NCBI GenBank assembly: GCA_020747065.1
Contig: JAGMVK010000004.1
Span: 1,054,001 to 1,118,000 of the forward strand
DNA length: 64,000 nucleotides
Direction: 5' to 3'
Origin: Cadophora sp. MPI-SDFR-AT-0126
Lineage: Eukaryota > Ascomycota > Leotiomycetes > Helotiales > Ploettnerulaceae
The notes under the pieces were generated by a model. The model worked only from the letters and a program-made list of their open reading frames with translations. It ran no database searches and had not been told where the DNA came from. This document shows positions 1 to 12,169 of this stretch, piece by piece. Numbering within the stretch: the stretch's first letter is position 1; the number at the start of each line of letters is the position of its first letter. A program made the translations under genes and the position numbers.

Positions 1-891
1 TAAAGCATTCTTCGAAAATGCCTGATTAGAAAATGAGAACTATTCATCAAATTTTCTTCCGTGGTTTTCGAAAGGGCTCCTCATCTCTTCAGACATTGAG
101 CAACGTCCCATGTTTTGTGTGGAATCCATTACTTGCTAACTAGTGTACCAATCTAAACGTCTTCAAACCCTTGCACTTGATTTCTATTATCCCATTCAAT
201 CAATGTCATCTTGATCCGCGAACCACAGCCCTCCGTAGAATTCTGGACTTACCGGACTTAGCATTACAACACAGTCTGGACTTAACAGGAGCAAAGCTTT
301 TCCTCAAAATATTCACTGACCCGGATCATGGTGCTTGCATAATCAAAACCTGAACGTCACCAACTTGCCTGAGATCTCATACGAGCGCCTTACCGTTTAC
401 GGAGAAACTCGCGATGTTGAACAGGAACTCGCTTCTGAACCCCATGTAAATCCTGAGATCCCCACTTTCCGACAACACAGTAGCGTCGAACTGTGCCCCA
501 ATTATGGCTTAGCTACGTATTTATGAGTCGCACATACCAACTTTCCTGCGAGATAAGCTCAATTCTGATGGACAGCAACTCGGGGTTAAGCTTCTTGGTT
601 CCTGAGAGGACGAGGAGAGTTTGAGATGACTACGATGGATCTGATGCCTCTATGCAGGAGTAAATTGAGCGAGCACAATGCTCGAATGTGACGACAGCAT
701 AGGAGCCTTGGAAAATGGATATAAAGAGCTGTCTGCTCCTCTCCTATGTGATGCTTTCCATATTTTTAGGGCATTGATAAGAATTCCTTACTATCAAGTC
801 AATTCCACCAAGCACCGAGAGCTCTCTTATAGGACACACACCAGAAATTACATGTCCACGAGATAAACTCACAACGAGGCGAATATTCAAG
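1..891. other. Intergenic, left edge
   Basis: Short open frames only, none with domain-like composition or convincing splice signals. It contains the upstream region of the aldo/keto reductase; no feature is recognised beyond that. Confidence 0.5.
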
Positions 892-2007
892 ATGGCTGCC
901 TTTTCTGCTGCCATTCCTGCGGCTCTCCAAAAGAGCATCGACTCGACCAAAGTCGAGTACGTCCAGCTCGGACGCTCCGGTCTGCGCGTCTCATCCCCCA
1001 TCCTCGGTGGAATGTCTTTCGGCTCCAAGAAATGGATGCCCTGGAATCTTGAAGAGGAAGACTCTCTCAAAATACTGAAAGCCGCCTACGATCGAGGTGT
1101 CAACACGTGGGACACGGCCGACATGTATTCGAACGGGCTGTCTGAAGAGATCATCGGAAAAGCGATCAAGAAGTTTGAAATTCCGAGGGAGAAGCTTGTA
1201 TTGATGACGAAATGCTACGTCTATGTTGCGGAACAGGTCGATACTTATGGCGCTGTGTTAGGGGAGACGATGGCGAAGACCAAGGACTATGTCAATCGTG
1301 GAGGTAAGTCATTCCACTTAAAAAGCTCCGGATCGAATCTGACACATATAGGTCTTTCTCGCGGCGCCATCTTCAAAGCCGTCGAAGCATCCCTCAAGCG
1401 TCTCGGAACCGATTACATCGACGTCTACCAAATCCACCGCTACGATCCCACCACCCCTCCCGAAGAGACCATGAAAGCTCTCCACGATCTCGTCGAGTCA
1501 GGCAAAGTCCGGTACATTGGTGCAAGCTCGATGTGGGCTACGCAATTCGCCAACATGCAATTCATCGCCGAGAAGAATGGCTGGACGAAGTTCGTCAGCA
1601 TGCAAAACTACTACAACCTACTGTACCGCGAGGAAGAGCGTGAGATGATTCGTTTCTGCAACGATACTGGGGTTGGACTCATTCCGTACTCGCCGATTGC
1701 TGGGGGAAAGCTGGCGAGACCGGCGGGATATGATAAGTCTGCGAGATCGCAGATGGGGCCCCCGCTGACGGACGCGGATCTGGAGATCATCAAGAGGGTT
1801 GAGGAGATTGCGGGGAAGAAAGGATGGAAAATGAGTCAGGTTGCTTTGGCGTGGTTGCGGAGTAAAGGCGCAGTGCCAATCAATGGGTTTAATTCTGAGG
1901 AAAGACTCGATGAGGCGTGTGATGTGAAGGATAAGACCTTGGATGCTGATGAGGTGAAGTTCCTTGAGGAACCGTATTTGCCGAAATCAGTTGTCGGACA
2001 TTTTTAA
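892..2007 (+). CDS. Aldo/keto reductase, aryl-alcohol dehydrogenase type
   Basis: NADP-dependent oxidoreductase of the AKR superfamily, reducing or oxidising aldehydes/alcohols; cytosolic, no signal peptide. The (beta/alpha)8 barrel motifs are in order: [18 protein letters not shown] near the N-terminus, [12 protein letters not shown] with catalytic Asp and Tyr, LMTKC with catalytic Lys, YQIHRYD with the His, [10 protein letters not shown], and a C-terminal NADP-binding region around [18 protein letters not shown] 48-bp intron is inferred at 1304-1351 (GTAAGT...ATATAG). It is a multiple of three and stop-free, so the unspliced frame is also open (371 codons), but splicing restores the family sequence [11 protein letters not shown] and gives 355 residues, a normal family length. 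The exact substrate cannot be told. Closest in style to fungal aryl-alcohol dehydrogenase/sterigmatocystin-dehydrogenase-like AKRs. Confidence 0.93.
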   Translation: MAAFSAAIPAALQKSIDSTKVEYVQLGRSGLRVSSPILGGMSFGSKKWMPWNLEEEDSLKILKAAYDRGVNTWDTADMYSNGLSEEIIGKAIKKFEIPREKLVLMTKCYVYVAEQVDTYGAVLGETMAKTKDYVNRGGKSFHLKSSGSNLTHIGLSRGAIFKAVEASLKRLGTDYIDVYQIHRYDPTTPPEETMKALHDLVESGKVRYIGASSMWATQFANMQFIAEKNGWTKFVSMQNYYNLLYREEEREMIRFCNDTGVGLIPYSPIAGGKLARPAGYDKSARSQMGPPLTDADLEIIKRVEEIAGKKGWKMSQVALAWLRSKGAVPINGFNSEERLDEACDVKDKTLDADEVKFLEEPYLPKSVVGHF

Positions 2008-2167
2008 CGTGGGATCATCAAAACATAAGTCTCTCTTGATGTTCCTATGGTATGAGAGAAACCACAAACGATTCGTTCGTATGCAAGATTCAAAAAAGAA
2101 TGAAAGTTGTTTCTTTTGACATAGAAAGAATAATCTAGAACAAACTTTTCTAGGCCAAAGCAGCCGG

Positions 2168-5021
2168 TCAAGTCTCCATAACCCAATCGATGGAGTCTTG
2201 ATTTATGAAATATTGGTGCATATCCCACGGCGATAAGGGAACATTGAGATCTGAATGTTCATACCCCAGTAATCCAGCGTCTCCACCTATCTCAGTACTA
2301 GATCCTGGCTGACTCAGACTTAGGTGCTGATTGTCAAAGCTCCGAGGAATAGAATGGGATTGAGGAGATGTATAATCTCCCTGTTGCGTTGGTCCTGAGG
2401 ATGCTAGTGGGTGGTTGGCATCGTAGTTGCAACCTCCATCATTTAGGGGATCAGCGGCCGTCCGAACTGTCACACTCTCTGCCACCCCCGGTTCGGAAGA
2501 AGGTTGTTGAGTAGCATAACCGGAATCGGATGACGACTCGCTCGGCTGTCCACCGTGGTTCGAGATTTGCAGCTGTTCTATGCCGGATAATCCTAATCCA
2601 TGATCGTTCGACATTGCGAGCGGCGTTTCGTGAGGATGAGAGAATACGTTGTCAAAAGAGTCCCCAATACCTAGTGTTGAGACGGGTTGAAGCGCCGAAC
2701 GATAGTTTTGGAAACTTTGGTCCAATGCTTGTGGCAGCAGCGACATGACAAGGGCTCGGGCGTCTACATTGTTTGGTTGTTGCAAATTGCCACCAATTTC
2801 AACCTCAAGCATCCTTCGGACGATTGCTGGAAGCTCTCGAGTAAGGTAATTGGTGTAGTTGGAAAGATCTTGATATTCTTGGTCTTGTATGATGTCCTCT
2901 TTGTGATCTCTGACATGCTCAAAGTCTAGGGAAAGTCAGCCTCCGTTTGTGATGAGCTGGAATGATGGGACGACAGTCATTTGAAATAGAAGAGAAGAAT
3001 CTTACATGGACTCGGGAGTGGGGATGGGGATTGCGGGAAAAGTCTTTGATAGATCTGCTCCCATATTTCTCTATCTGTTTGGCCTTTGAAAGCCTTTTTT
3101 CTCGACTTCAATTGATCTTTCACTTTTCTTGTAATTCCATCAATTTGCTCCCCGGGCCGGTATATACAGGATTCAACGGCCCCATTATGATCGTCCAGAA
3201 GTTCTTCGGTGTCAAAAAGCGTCTTGCATCGAAGACATTGATGAATAAGATGATATTTATACAAATGACTCCTGTATATATTTTTTCAGATATCTCGCAA
3301 TCAAGGGGAAATAACAAAACTTACTTGACACGAGAAATATCCTTGTGAGGTACTAGAGCACAAGGTGGCCAGTCACGTACACAGTATTTTCGAGGATTGT
3401 ATTTGCGATAGGGACATGCGAAGTCCAACACAATATCAGAGCCATTTGAGACAGCTTTGGGAAGAATACGATACCCGCCCAGATCATCTTTATCTTCATC
3501 AGACGATTGGTTATCATTACTTACCCTTAATCGCTTTGTCCCCCTGCTGCTTGACGATACATGGGTACGAGATCTTGAATGTGTGTTTGGCGACTCTTGA
3601 GAGGGCGATGATGAAGTCCCATGTTGTCGGACCCTCTGTATCCAATTTATGTTGAATATCGACCAAAATTCTCTCATAACACAGTCTACAGCATTGGCTG
3701 TGGCGGGGGGTAGTTGTAAGGTTGTCGGAAGCACTTGTCGGGCAGCCTTGGATTTTGTATACCGCGGGTAAATGGGATCGATTCTGTCGTTGTCCCCGTC
3801 AAGTGACTCTGCCGAAAGGCTGGACTCTGTGTCACTGTTGCTCATCGAAAGATTGGCTACAGAAGCGGACTGACTGCCAGTCAAATAATGCTCCTTGCCG
3901 AAACATGCACGGCTGACTGAACGGTCACGAAGATGTTGAACTGTGAGACTTGTGGTGGGGCCTTTTTGATAGTCAGTGCCGTTGTACTGGCTAGGTTTTG
4001 GATCCAACGGCGAGGGCCATTCATCCGTAGATATTACGATCTCCTTTGTCAACTCGTCTCGCGGCGGCTTTTGTCCATTTTCGTTCAATTTTTGTTTCGC
4101 CTCCTTTCGAAGTCGTCGCTGATGTCGCAAATCCAGGAGCTCGTGAAAGCTCATGTCCTTGAGTCTCGCCTTCAACCTCGCCTTCCCGTCCGTTTGCACG
4201 TTTCCGCCGCGGGACACATACCTGGACTCTATCTTGCTCCTAGACTCTGCTCTAGTATTATGTTCTATCCAAAGACCTTGTTCGCGAGACTCTTTGTGTA
4301 AAAGATATGCTTCTCGAGGGGTATTTGCTTGTCGATACGATTGAGGTTTGATTGAGTGCTTCAATCCGTGCGCATAATCATCATCCGAAATGAGATCCAG
4401 TGCCTTCAAGTGCTCCAAAACCCAGAAATCTGGCCGAACTTCGTTTGATTCACAACTGGAAAGGTGACCCCCGATGTGAATCATTCGTTCTCTCCAGTTC
4501 AATTCTCTGTCCCAATCTTTCCGAAAGCAGCTGTTATCGCCATCGCAGAATGTACAGACCGCAAAGGATGGGAGGGAGGATCCCAAAAAATGACTGATGC
4601 TGTGTGCAATCCACTCTTCGTATTGTTCTGGGTGAAACCGTACCCCACACCCTAGAAGTGTAAACTCGCAAGGGAGATCGTAGTCATAGGTCACTGCTAC
4701 ATCATGGGATATAGATAAGTTTAATACCCAGGGAGGTATCTTTGCCCCAACAGAAGAGACGCTGGATGCCGTGGAGAGCCTGCTATCAGCGGAACTCTTG
4801 CGACTGGACGATCCCACCGATTGCGATGTGTTGAAATCATAATTAGAACCAGATGCTAGACGGGAACTGCCAGTATTTTCTTTGCCCTCCAAGTAATCGT
4901 TTGCGCTTCGGAGCTGATTTTGGGAAGTGCTCGATGTGACGGCCATCCTTGCGACGGGAGGTAGGGTTGACATCGCGGGTGTGAATGATGGAGAACCTAC
5001 TGGGTTTGACAACAAACACAA
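2168..5021 (-). CDS. C2H2-type zinc-finger-like fungal protein, 906 aa
   Basis: Three exons, 5021-3325, 3271-3006 and 2925-2168, with introns 3272-3324 (GTAAGT...ACAG) and 2926-3005 (GTAAG...CTAG). The joined frame gives 906 residues. The first about 420 residues are Ser-rich and low complexity apart from a Cys-containing patch near residues 120-200. The conserved core follows the phrase DFACPYRKYNPRKYC, runs across the first splice into RVKSHLYKYHLIHQCLRC, a C-x2-C...H finger, then a basic helix and the EIYQRLFPQ segment. The C-terminus is Ser/Gln/Pro-rich and probably disordered. This is a familiar multi-copy Pezizomycotina family usually annotated only as C2H2-type domain protein; a nuclear regulatory role is inference. 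The start at 5021 is the first Met of the long frame; the internal Met near residue 17 or 26 would serve too. Confidence 0.85.
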
Positions 5022-6224
5022 TCCGAGCAGAAATCATGTGTCATGTAGCACAACAACGTGGCTGAAGAATTGCAGGGGTTTTTGCGCAGATGTGCAAAAC
5101 TCAGCTGCACCTGTAATTCGTTTGAGCATTGCCTTCCACGTGATGTTCTAATCGTTCACAATATGAATGAAGAATAATGAAATGTTTGAATTTGGGATGC
5201 CCAAAAGTTCGGACGCAACACAACTACAAGTTGTAACCACCAAAATGGATACATTTGGCGAGTATAAAGATGGGATTTGGTCTCTGTCATGTAATTACTT
5301 CAACTGCACCCAGATTCAAGCATACCAAGACATCGAAGCACATATACGATGTCGACGCAGCCGGACAATTCGCTATTTCAAGCCCCGAACAATATCGAAA
5401 ATTCAGGTTCTTCTTCCAGGTTCGTTCTTCCTGTTGTATTGCCGACCTTTCATATCTGCGCTCCCAGGTTGCGATCTGACTGTGATTCTTTTGGCCAGCT
5501 CATCGTCAAGTAACTCCAATATGCTCGAGCTTTACCTTTATGAACCAGCGATAGTGACGGAGCGAATCGCTCGAGGCGATTTTGAAAAGAAGAGGGAACA
5601 CACATCGCGAGCTGCGCATAACATTCAAAAATTCAAGGGTCGGTTTGAAAGCAGTCACTGAAGCCTTCTCCCCTTCTACAATTCCTTGGCATGTGAGCTC
5701 TCTGTCCTGTTCGTCTTCGTAGTACTAATCAAACTAGACCTCTTTAAGAAAGATATAAAAGCAACACTATTGTTGTTAAACTCGGGTTGAAGACAGTTCT
5801 AAGGCCTTCGAATTGGACTAAGATCATGTGTTGACTTTAGGAGGTATCCGGCTATGAAATTCTTTCCGTCGACGATGATTTTGTCTGCACACAAGTCTTT
5901 CGAATGTCGCTCGTTACAGTATAGCACAATTACGTGCAATCAAAATCTCGTCTGAAAATTTTGATCTGAGCATGCAAACTCCGTGGTGCTGTGAATTTTA
6001 AACAGGCTTGCTGAAAACACGTATGGGTGGCAAGATATTGTAAGCAGACGACGGCGACAACAGCAAGACAATACAAGAAGTACATCAGTGCCTTCTTCTC
6101 CACCACTAAGTGCGATGGCTCTTCAATGTCTCATGGATTCACGAAATTATTGGTGCAGAAATCAAGCGAGGCAGTAAGTGCATGCCAGCTCATGGCGCAA
6201 AAGGCTCCAGTTGTGCAACCAACA
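5022..6224. other. Intergenic region
   Basis: About 1.2 kb between the C2H2-like gene and PDX2. A 164-codon plus-strand open frame at 5167-5661 has no recognisable domain and uneven composition, so I do not call it a gene. Otherwise this is the upstream region of the C2H2-like gene and the 3' flank of PDX2. Confidence 0.45.
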
Positions 6225-7127
6225 TCAGGGGTTCATTCTTCGGCTAACAGTTTCTACTACCTGCTCCAACCACCATACGTGAATCCGTGGATCACCAGTG
6301 AGCTCTGGATGGAAACTCGTTCCGAAGACGTTTGCTTGACGGACAGCAACAATATCGCCGGCCTCGGCATCCAGCTTGTCCTTAGTCTCGTCGTCCTTAA
6401 TAGCAGCAGTTCGTCCAGGCAGAGTTCCCATGATCTCAACATCTCCAATATTGATAGTGTTTGCAATACTTTCATCAATGTGTCGAGATGGTGCGATGAT
6501 AGTGTCATCTATTTTCGCCTCGCCCTCCTGGATGCCGGGAACAGTTGGCAAGAGTTTCTCAACTATCGGCGCTCGAATGAAGATCGCTCTGAATGGACTT
6601 GGTTCCGTGTTAGAATCGGTTTGCTTCAGAAATGGGAGATTCAAATCAGACTCGAAGCTCTCGATTTGACGGCCGAAGTGATTGCGATTGACTCGAACAT
6701 CCAGACCACCAATCAACTCCTGGCCGCCTTTCTTTGTTCTATTTGCAGATTCTGCTAACAAGATCAGACCAGCACAGGTTCCCCATGTTGGCTTCCTTGT
6801 GACTCTGGCTTGATGTCAATATATAGTTTTTCCAATAACAAACTCTTAGATGACTCACTTGACAAAATCTCGAAGAGGTTCCAACATGTTTGATCTCTGT
6901 GCCACCAGCGATATTGCCGTGCTTTCTCCCCCGGGTATGATCAGACCATCACATGATGATAGTTCCACCTCAGTCCGGACTTCTTTGAAAGTCCAGTGTA
7001 TCTCGATGATATCCTTGGTGGCCAGGATCCGAGCTGCCTGTCTCAAAAGTTGTACATGCTCGTTGAAAGCACCTTGTAAAGCCAACACACCCACAGTGAT
7101 ATTTAGATCACGTTCCGTCGATCCCAT
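6225..7127 (-). CDS. PDX2: Pyridoxal 5'-phosphate synthase glutaminase subunit (PdxT/SNO type)
   Basis: Glutamine amidotransferase that hydrolyses glutamine and passes ammonia to the PdxS/SNZ synthase for vitamin B6 formation; cytosolic. Two exons, 7127-6859 and 6804-6225, with intron 6805-6858 (GTGAGT...GCCAG), give 282 residues. Family signatures: VGVLALQGAFNEH at the N-terminus, the IIPGGESTAIS oxyanion region, WGTCAGLILL with the nucleophilic Cys, and SFHPELTGD with the His-x-Glu of the triad near the C-terminus. The start is placed at 7127 because the consensus N-terminus begins a few residues later; the frame is open upstream to 7271, but that part is not family-like. Divergent from the acyltransferase gene, sharing a 331-bp promoter. 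Confidence 0.95.
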
Positions 7128-7458
7128 CTTGATTAGAATGGTGTTCTGACGAGAAATCAGGATTCTGATCATCAACACATGTGAGCATGAGAAATCTTCA
7201 TCCGGTGACGCTTGCAAACCCCCCGGAAGGCGTCTCGCTCGGTTACTGAGGGCTGGCGGCGTGCTGGTCATCAGAACAACCTTAAATTAGCGTCTTGGCA
7301 CCTCTCACCACCAAAAAATTATGAAGTCGGTCTGCGACCAGAACTCCCCCAACGCTTTCCCCACGGCCCCGTCTATGAAATTCGCTCTCTCCCCTCCGTG
7401 AGAGGGTCTCTACCACTATTCACGCATTCACAAGCACTTCCAGGCCTTCAACTTCGAA
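7128..7458. promoter_or_regulatory. Shared divergent promoter of PDX2 and the acyltransferase
   Basis: 331 bp lie between the two inferred start codons. Pyrimidine-rich stretches (around 7370-7460) precede the acyltransferase start, as is common in filamentous fungal leaders. No specific operator is recognised. Confidence 0.5.
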
Positions 7459-8417
7459 ATGTCCAGTTTCCTCTTCTACGTTGGCGCCTTTGCGATTGCG
7501 TACCTCGGCCTAACAGTGTTCCTCATGATGTTGTCCTCCCGCATCCCCGCGGCAGGCTTTTTCGGCCTCCTCCTGGCATCATACGCCTCTCTACTGGTAG
7601 CCGCTACATATGGAGTCTTCATATCTATTCTGATGCGCTTAATTGGACATGGCAGGAGTTCACAATGGGCTACGGGGCGGCTCTTCAAGTACTTGATGCG
7701 ATTCACGACCGGCATTACCTTCTCGATCGAAGATCCGAATGACTACCTAAACACAACACGGCCTGCGATCTTTATTGGCAATCACCAGACCGAGTTGGAT
7801 GTGCTGATGCTAGGCTGTATATTCCCCCACCACTGTTCGGTGACCGCGAAGAAGTCACTGAAGAGCATGCCCTTCCTGGGCTGGTTCATGTCTTTGTCCG
7901 GAACAGTCTTCATTGACAGGGCAAATTCTACAAACGCGAGGCATGCAATGGCAGGAGCATCGGAAGAAATTACAAGGGAGAAGCAGAGTGTCTATATGTT
8001 TCCCGAGGGAACAAGAAGTTATGCAAAGGAGCCCATGCTGCTGCCTTTCAAGAAGGGCGCTTTCCATTTGGCGGTCCAAGCAGGCGTACCAATTGTGCCA
8101 GTGGTAGTTGCAAATTACTCAAATGTGCTATTCGTGCCAGGGTGGAAATTCAAGGCTGGTGATATTCCCGTCAAAGGTTTGTGTCTCTGCTATTATGTAT
8201 TGAGCTTTTGCTAATTTATGTAGTGTTGAAACCAATCGAGACGAAAGGACTCCAACCATCAGACGTTGAAGACTTGGCTCGAGATACCAGAGAACTGATG
8301 CTGCAGCAGATAGTAGCTTTAACGGCAAAAGCGAGGGGTCGTCCTGTGGCAATGCCAGCTCAAAACTCGGGAGATGGAGTTGTGAAAGCAAGTGGTGCGG
8401 AAGCTACAATATCATAG
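7459..8417 (+). CDS. SLC1: 1-acyl-sn-glycerol-3-phosphate acyltransferase
   Basis: Acylates lysophosphatidate to phosphatidate in the glycerolipid pathway, at ER or lipid-droplet membranes. Exons 7459-8176 and 8224-8417 with a 47-bp intron (8177-8223, GTTTGT...TATGTAG); product 303 residues. Two hydrophobic N-terminal segments (about residues 5-30 and 33-55) fit membrane anchoring. The PlsC motifs are clear: NHQTELD (H-x4-D catalytic pair, near residue 110), the GTVFIDR segment, FPEGTRS (acceptor binding, near 180) and the downstream VPIVPVVVANY block. Length is normal for yeast SLC1-like enzymes. The gene name is by family resemblance; other AGPAT paralogues exist in fungi. Confidence 0.94.
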
Positions 8418-9015
8418 GGGAGATAGAGTCCATAATCAGCTTGGAAATACTCAATCGACATTCTCAAGCCTCGGTCGCCTGAAATGAAGAAGCGAAAATT
8501 ATAGGGGACATGGGTCATAGCATGATCGGAGTCAGGGGCCCTTTGCATCAAGGAGTATATACCCATAGATGTCTGATTAGAGGGAATGATTTATGCATCT
8601 ATTTTCAGCAATTCATGTCGTCGCCTCATGTAAAGACATTCTGTTAGTGCTCATACGAGCTGAAGTCTCAGCATCTTGTTCTTCATTGTGCATTGGATCT
8701 TCATTTGCGACTTTCTATTCCCTCAATTTTTTTGCTTCCGTGGCAGTGCTAGCAGTGCTAGCAGTGCTGCAAGCGGCACGATTGGTAGAATTTGCTCTTT
8801 GTTTTGTCGCCGCATTTGTCCAAGATTTTTTTGGAACTTTGACATAGCCTCGAAAGCTCCGCATCCGGAACCGGCTTTTTTATGTGTACACGACGCCCGC
8901 ATGTATCTCTTTGTCCACTCCCATTCTTATACCAGATCGGAACATCTGCCCATCCTCGGTGGCCCACAAGTCAGCATCTAATTTCCAGTTGACTGAGCTG
9001 CTAAACTTGGGTATC
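8418..9015. other. Intergenic region with a short 9-bp tandem repeat
   Basis: Contains three adjacent units of GCAGTGCTA (last one truncated) at 8743-8769. Otherwise 3' flank of the acyltransferase and upstream sequence of the decayed zinc-finger gene. Confidence 0.5.
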
Positions 9016-11369
9016 ATGCCTCCGAAGCAAGTTAAGAAAGCGTGGACTGGGAAGGCGCCCAAACGACCCCGATCGGATAAAGAAGCGCAGAGTGACGAAG
9101 AAAGGCCGCCCCCAAAGAGAAGAGCCAGAAAAATAAAAGGAAAGCAGGCCGAGAGAGAACCGACAGACGAACCAACAGATGAACCGACAGGTGAACCAGC
9201 GCAGAGCGACGAAGAGCTTCCGAAGAAAGCTACCACCAGGGCAAAGAGAAGGCAGGCTGACGTAGGACAATCGGATGAAGCAGCAGAAAGTGGCGAAACA
9301 AGGCCTGCGAAGAGAAATAGGAAAGATGGGAAAGCCAAGAAAACGAGTACGGGAAAGGAGAAGGGGACAGGGAAGGGCAAGGCAATCAAGAAAAAGCCAG
9401 CGTGAGCATCATCGCAAAGTGATGGAGAGGAGGGAGATGAGCTTCCAAAGCCTAAGAATGCGAAAATAAAAAGCCGAAACGGTCCTGGGATCCGGATTCG
9501 CCTGACAATTCCCGGTAGTGCATCTGTCAGGCTGGATCCAAAGGCTCAGATCTTACGATCTTTGAGGAAAGAAAAGGTTCGAGAAGTAGGCACCGCTAAG
9601 CCGTTTCCAAAGTATGGCAAGGAGACAGTTACCGAGCAGACAGAGACATTTTTCTCGACCATATCTCCTCAAGTTTCTCCGACCGAGGACCGCAAAGTCG
9701 GTTACTACCCTTTGGCATCCTCAATGCCAGCCAATCGAGGAAAGAAATGGAACAAAGTGGTCATTCAACGAACTTGCACTGTTTGTGGAGCTTTGTTCCA
9801 CGAAGGCGGAGCAGATGGCCAATACACTGAGCATATGCGACTTTACCACCCAGATGCACCACGAAGCAATCGCCATGGATAGCCTCGAATACCTTATCAA
9901 AGTCTAGCAACCCAGGAGAGAATCATTCCAAGAGATGCTTGGGAGGAGATCGCTCGAGCTGATGCGGAAAGCATAGCTCTGTTTGTTGCTCTTCCTGGAT
10001 CTGAGGCATTTTATGCTCGGGAGCAAGTTCGTCCGAACCACGCGAAGGACTTCACTACTGCAAATAGAGATAATCCACCGCCCCGCTGTGGACATCCATT
10101 CTTTCCAGTATGTACAAAGTCTCCTCTCCCCCTTTCCGGAGTATCGAGACACTTGAAGACGTGTTTCAAGAAGAATTCCTGACATGTAGATTACCACCGA
10201 AGTCAGCACCAGAGCTAATATTCATTTAGTGGGATATAGACAAGCTCTCGCGCAGCAATAAACGACCACCGCCGCCGCCCCTACCTCGAGGTTTATTTCG
10301 CATAAGAAACAAATGGCGAAATGACTTTAACCAATTAGAGCAGGTCATGGAGCCATTCATCACCCTGCTCGTAGGATCGGAAGCGCCCGAGAAGCCAAAG
10401 CAGAAGGGAAAATGGAAGGCAAAGGCCACTGAAACCCCGGAATTCGACGACGAAGACGCAGTTGATCCTCGATTCCTAGCAGCAATGCTGGCTCTAGAAG
10501 CTGTGATCAAGTTCTTCATCACCGAGGCCACAAAGTACCAAGATGATAAACATCGACTGGAATACACGTTTAGGAATCTTCATGTCATTATGTACCAAGC
10601 TCGCGTAGGGTTTGCTGCCGAATTGCTCGAGCAGGATGGGGAATCGCGGCCAGTTCGAGATGCAAGAGATTTTTTAAAGGAATTGTTCGATCAGACTGCC
10701 CCGGATGACCCTAAATATATTGCACCAACGCCTCCTGGTCTGCCAGCAGGTACACAGCCTGCACCGCCGCAGCATATGTTATCACTTCTCGATGACGACG
10801 AAGAGGACGAAGCGAACGAAGGTTATCCCGCTGTTGATGTCGCCAACTTTGTCGGCCACATGGACGAAATGCATATTCACAGAACCGCGCTGGCAGCATC
10901 AGACCCCAACGATGACTATACCGCATTCTTCGAGCGTGTAGCGAATGCCATCGTACCTTTTCACGAGGAGATGCATTTCAATTCCAAACACACAGACGAA
11001 GAATGGGCAAATCTAGAGTTTGAGAGGTTCAGAGCAGTACGAAAGCTTCATCCAGAGTTCAAACGGCATGGTCTTCGCCGTGATTACGACAGTGATGCTG
11101 TCGTTGACTCGAGATTATGGCTGGCCACACTTTTCGATTCTATTGACCCCGATAGTTGGGCTGGACCTGCATTTTCAATTTCGAGCGATGGCTCCGACGA
11201 TGACAACTTTGCTCATGGCGAAACCGATGGAGGTGATTCTAACGACCATGATCCGAGACATGGGTACCCGAACGATGTTGACTTGAATGAAGATGGATAC
11301 AACGACTATGGCTCCCAATCCCTGCGACCTAATTGTCCACCAGACTGCCGAGACCTTCTTAGTGGGTGA
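9016..11369 (+). pseudogene. Decayed lysine-rich zinc-finger gene (three in-frame stops)
   Basis: One frame runs from MPPKQVKKAW at 9016 to 10185, interrupted only by TGA at 9403, TAG at 9880 and TGA at 10180. On both sides of each stop the translation keeps the same character: Lys/Glu-rich tails with QSDEE-like repeats, then a C-x2-C...H-x4-H finger-like unit (CTVCGALFHEGG...EHMRLYH), then a second Cys/His unit (RCGHPFF...SRHLKTC). A canonical intron at 10186-10229 (GTAGAT, CTAAT branch, TTTAG) joins in phase to a long acidic 3' exon (10230-11369) ending in an Asp-rich tail. The first stop could also be removed by a 72-bp in-phase intron at 9402-9473 (GTGAGC...AAAAG), but the other two have no plausible intron. 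Function unknown; Lys-rich N-terminus suggests nuclear or chromatin binding. Alternative: two shorter genes, 9016-9405 and 10347-11369. Confidence 0.6.
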
Positions 11370-12169
11370 AGTCTTGGGTTTTCTGGCCGGTTGGCAGAGG
11401 TTGGGAACTCTCTTGTTCTTAGAGTGTTCTTTTACAGTTTAGCAAGCTCAAATTTAACTTTGTATTTTGTGTTTTCAATGTTTGCAGTACTTTACGAGAT
11501 TGTCTCAAGTTTCTCGGAATGGCCAACTCGGTATTGACATATTTGTGAAAATTCAATTGCTTATAGATGGAGGCTGTTGAGGTCTTGCTTTCGATTCTCT
11601 TCTCGTCTTACAAGCCTTTCAAGCGATCATCTAGCCCGAAATTGCCTAGGGTTCCTTTACCGTGGCACTTGAGATTTGAAGATAGGCGCTGAGGTATACT
11701 CTCTAGATATTGACGACAAAGAAAGGACTCGCTTAAGTACGAGAGCACTTCTCAAAGTCTGTTTAGCCCCAGCGCAAAAATACAGGCAGGTCAGCCAAGA
11801 ATGATTCCCCAAATTAATTTCGCTTACAGGGCAATAGAGGGGTAAAAATTACCCCGCACTTAACCGAAACGCCCTGTAGCAAAAGCGACACTGTAAATAA
11901 ACATTATTGCCCATACCAAGAATGTGGTACCTGCAGACGCCCAGGAAAGACATCGAAATCAATAATCTTATTACAATCCTCTTAGAGGTGGCAAAAAGCT
12001 TTCATCGTCATTGATGATTGTTTGAGGAAAAACAATACGCTAGATCGCTGATTTCCTACTCAACTCCTGTGCTTCCCAACGCTGTAAAATAACAATACAT
12101 CCATTTCCTGTTTCTCTCAGAGAACATTTGTCGTCACGAAACCCTTCGTCTCATATGACAAGACTGATC
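11370..12169. other. Intergenic region
   Basis: About 800 bp between the decayed zinc-finger gene and the cutinase terminus, with moderately AT-rich sequence. Nothing recognisable beyond the 3' flanks. Confidence 0.5.

Noticed and set aside
5167..5661. A 164-codon plus-strand frame as a gene
   Set aside because: No domain, signal or coherent composition, and no splice partner; kept only as a note in the intergenic entry.
6027..6758. A 243-codon plus-strand open frame
   Set aside because: It lies antisense to PDX2 exon 2, whose minus-strand product has complete family motifs.
8884..9389. Minus-strand hydrophobic frame of about 170 codons
   Set aside because: Antisense shadow of the Lys/Arg-rich plus-strand frame.
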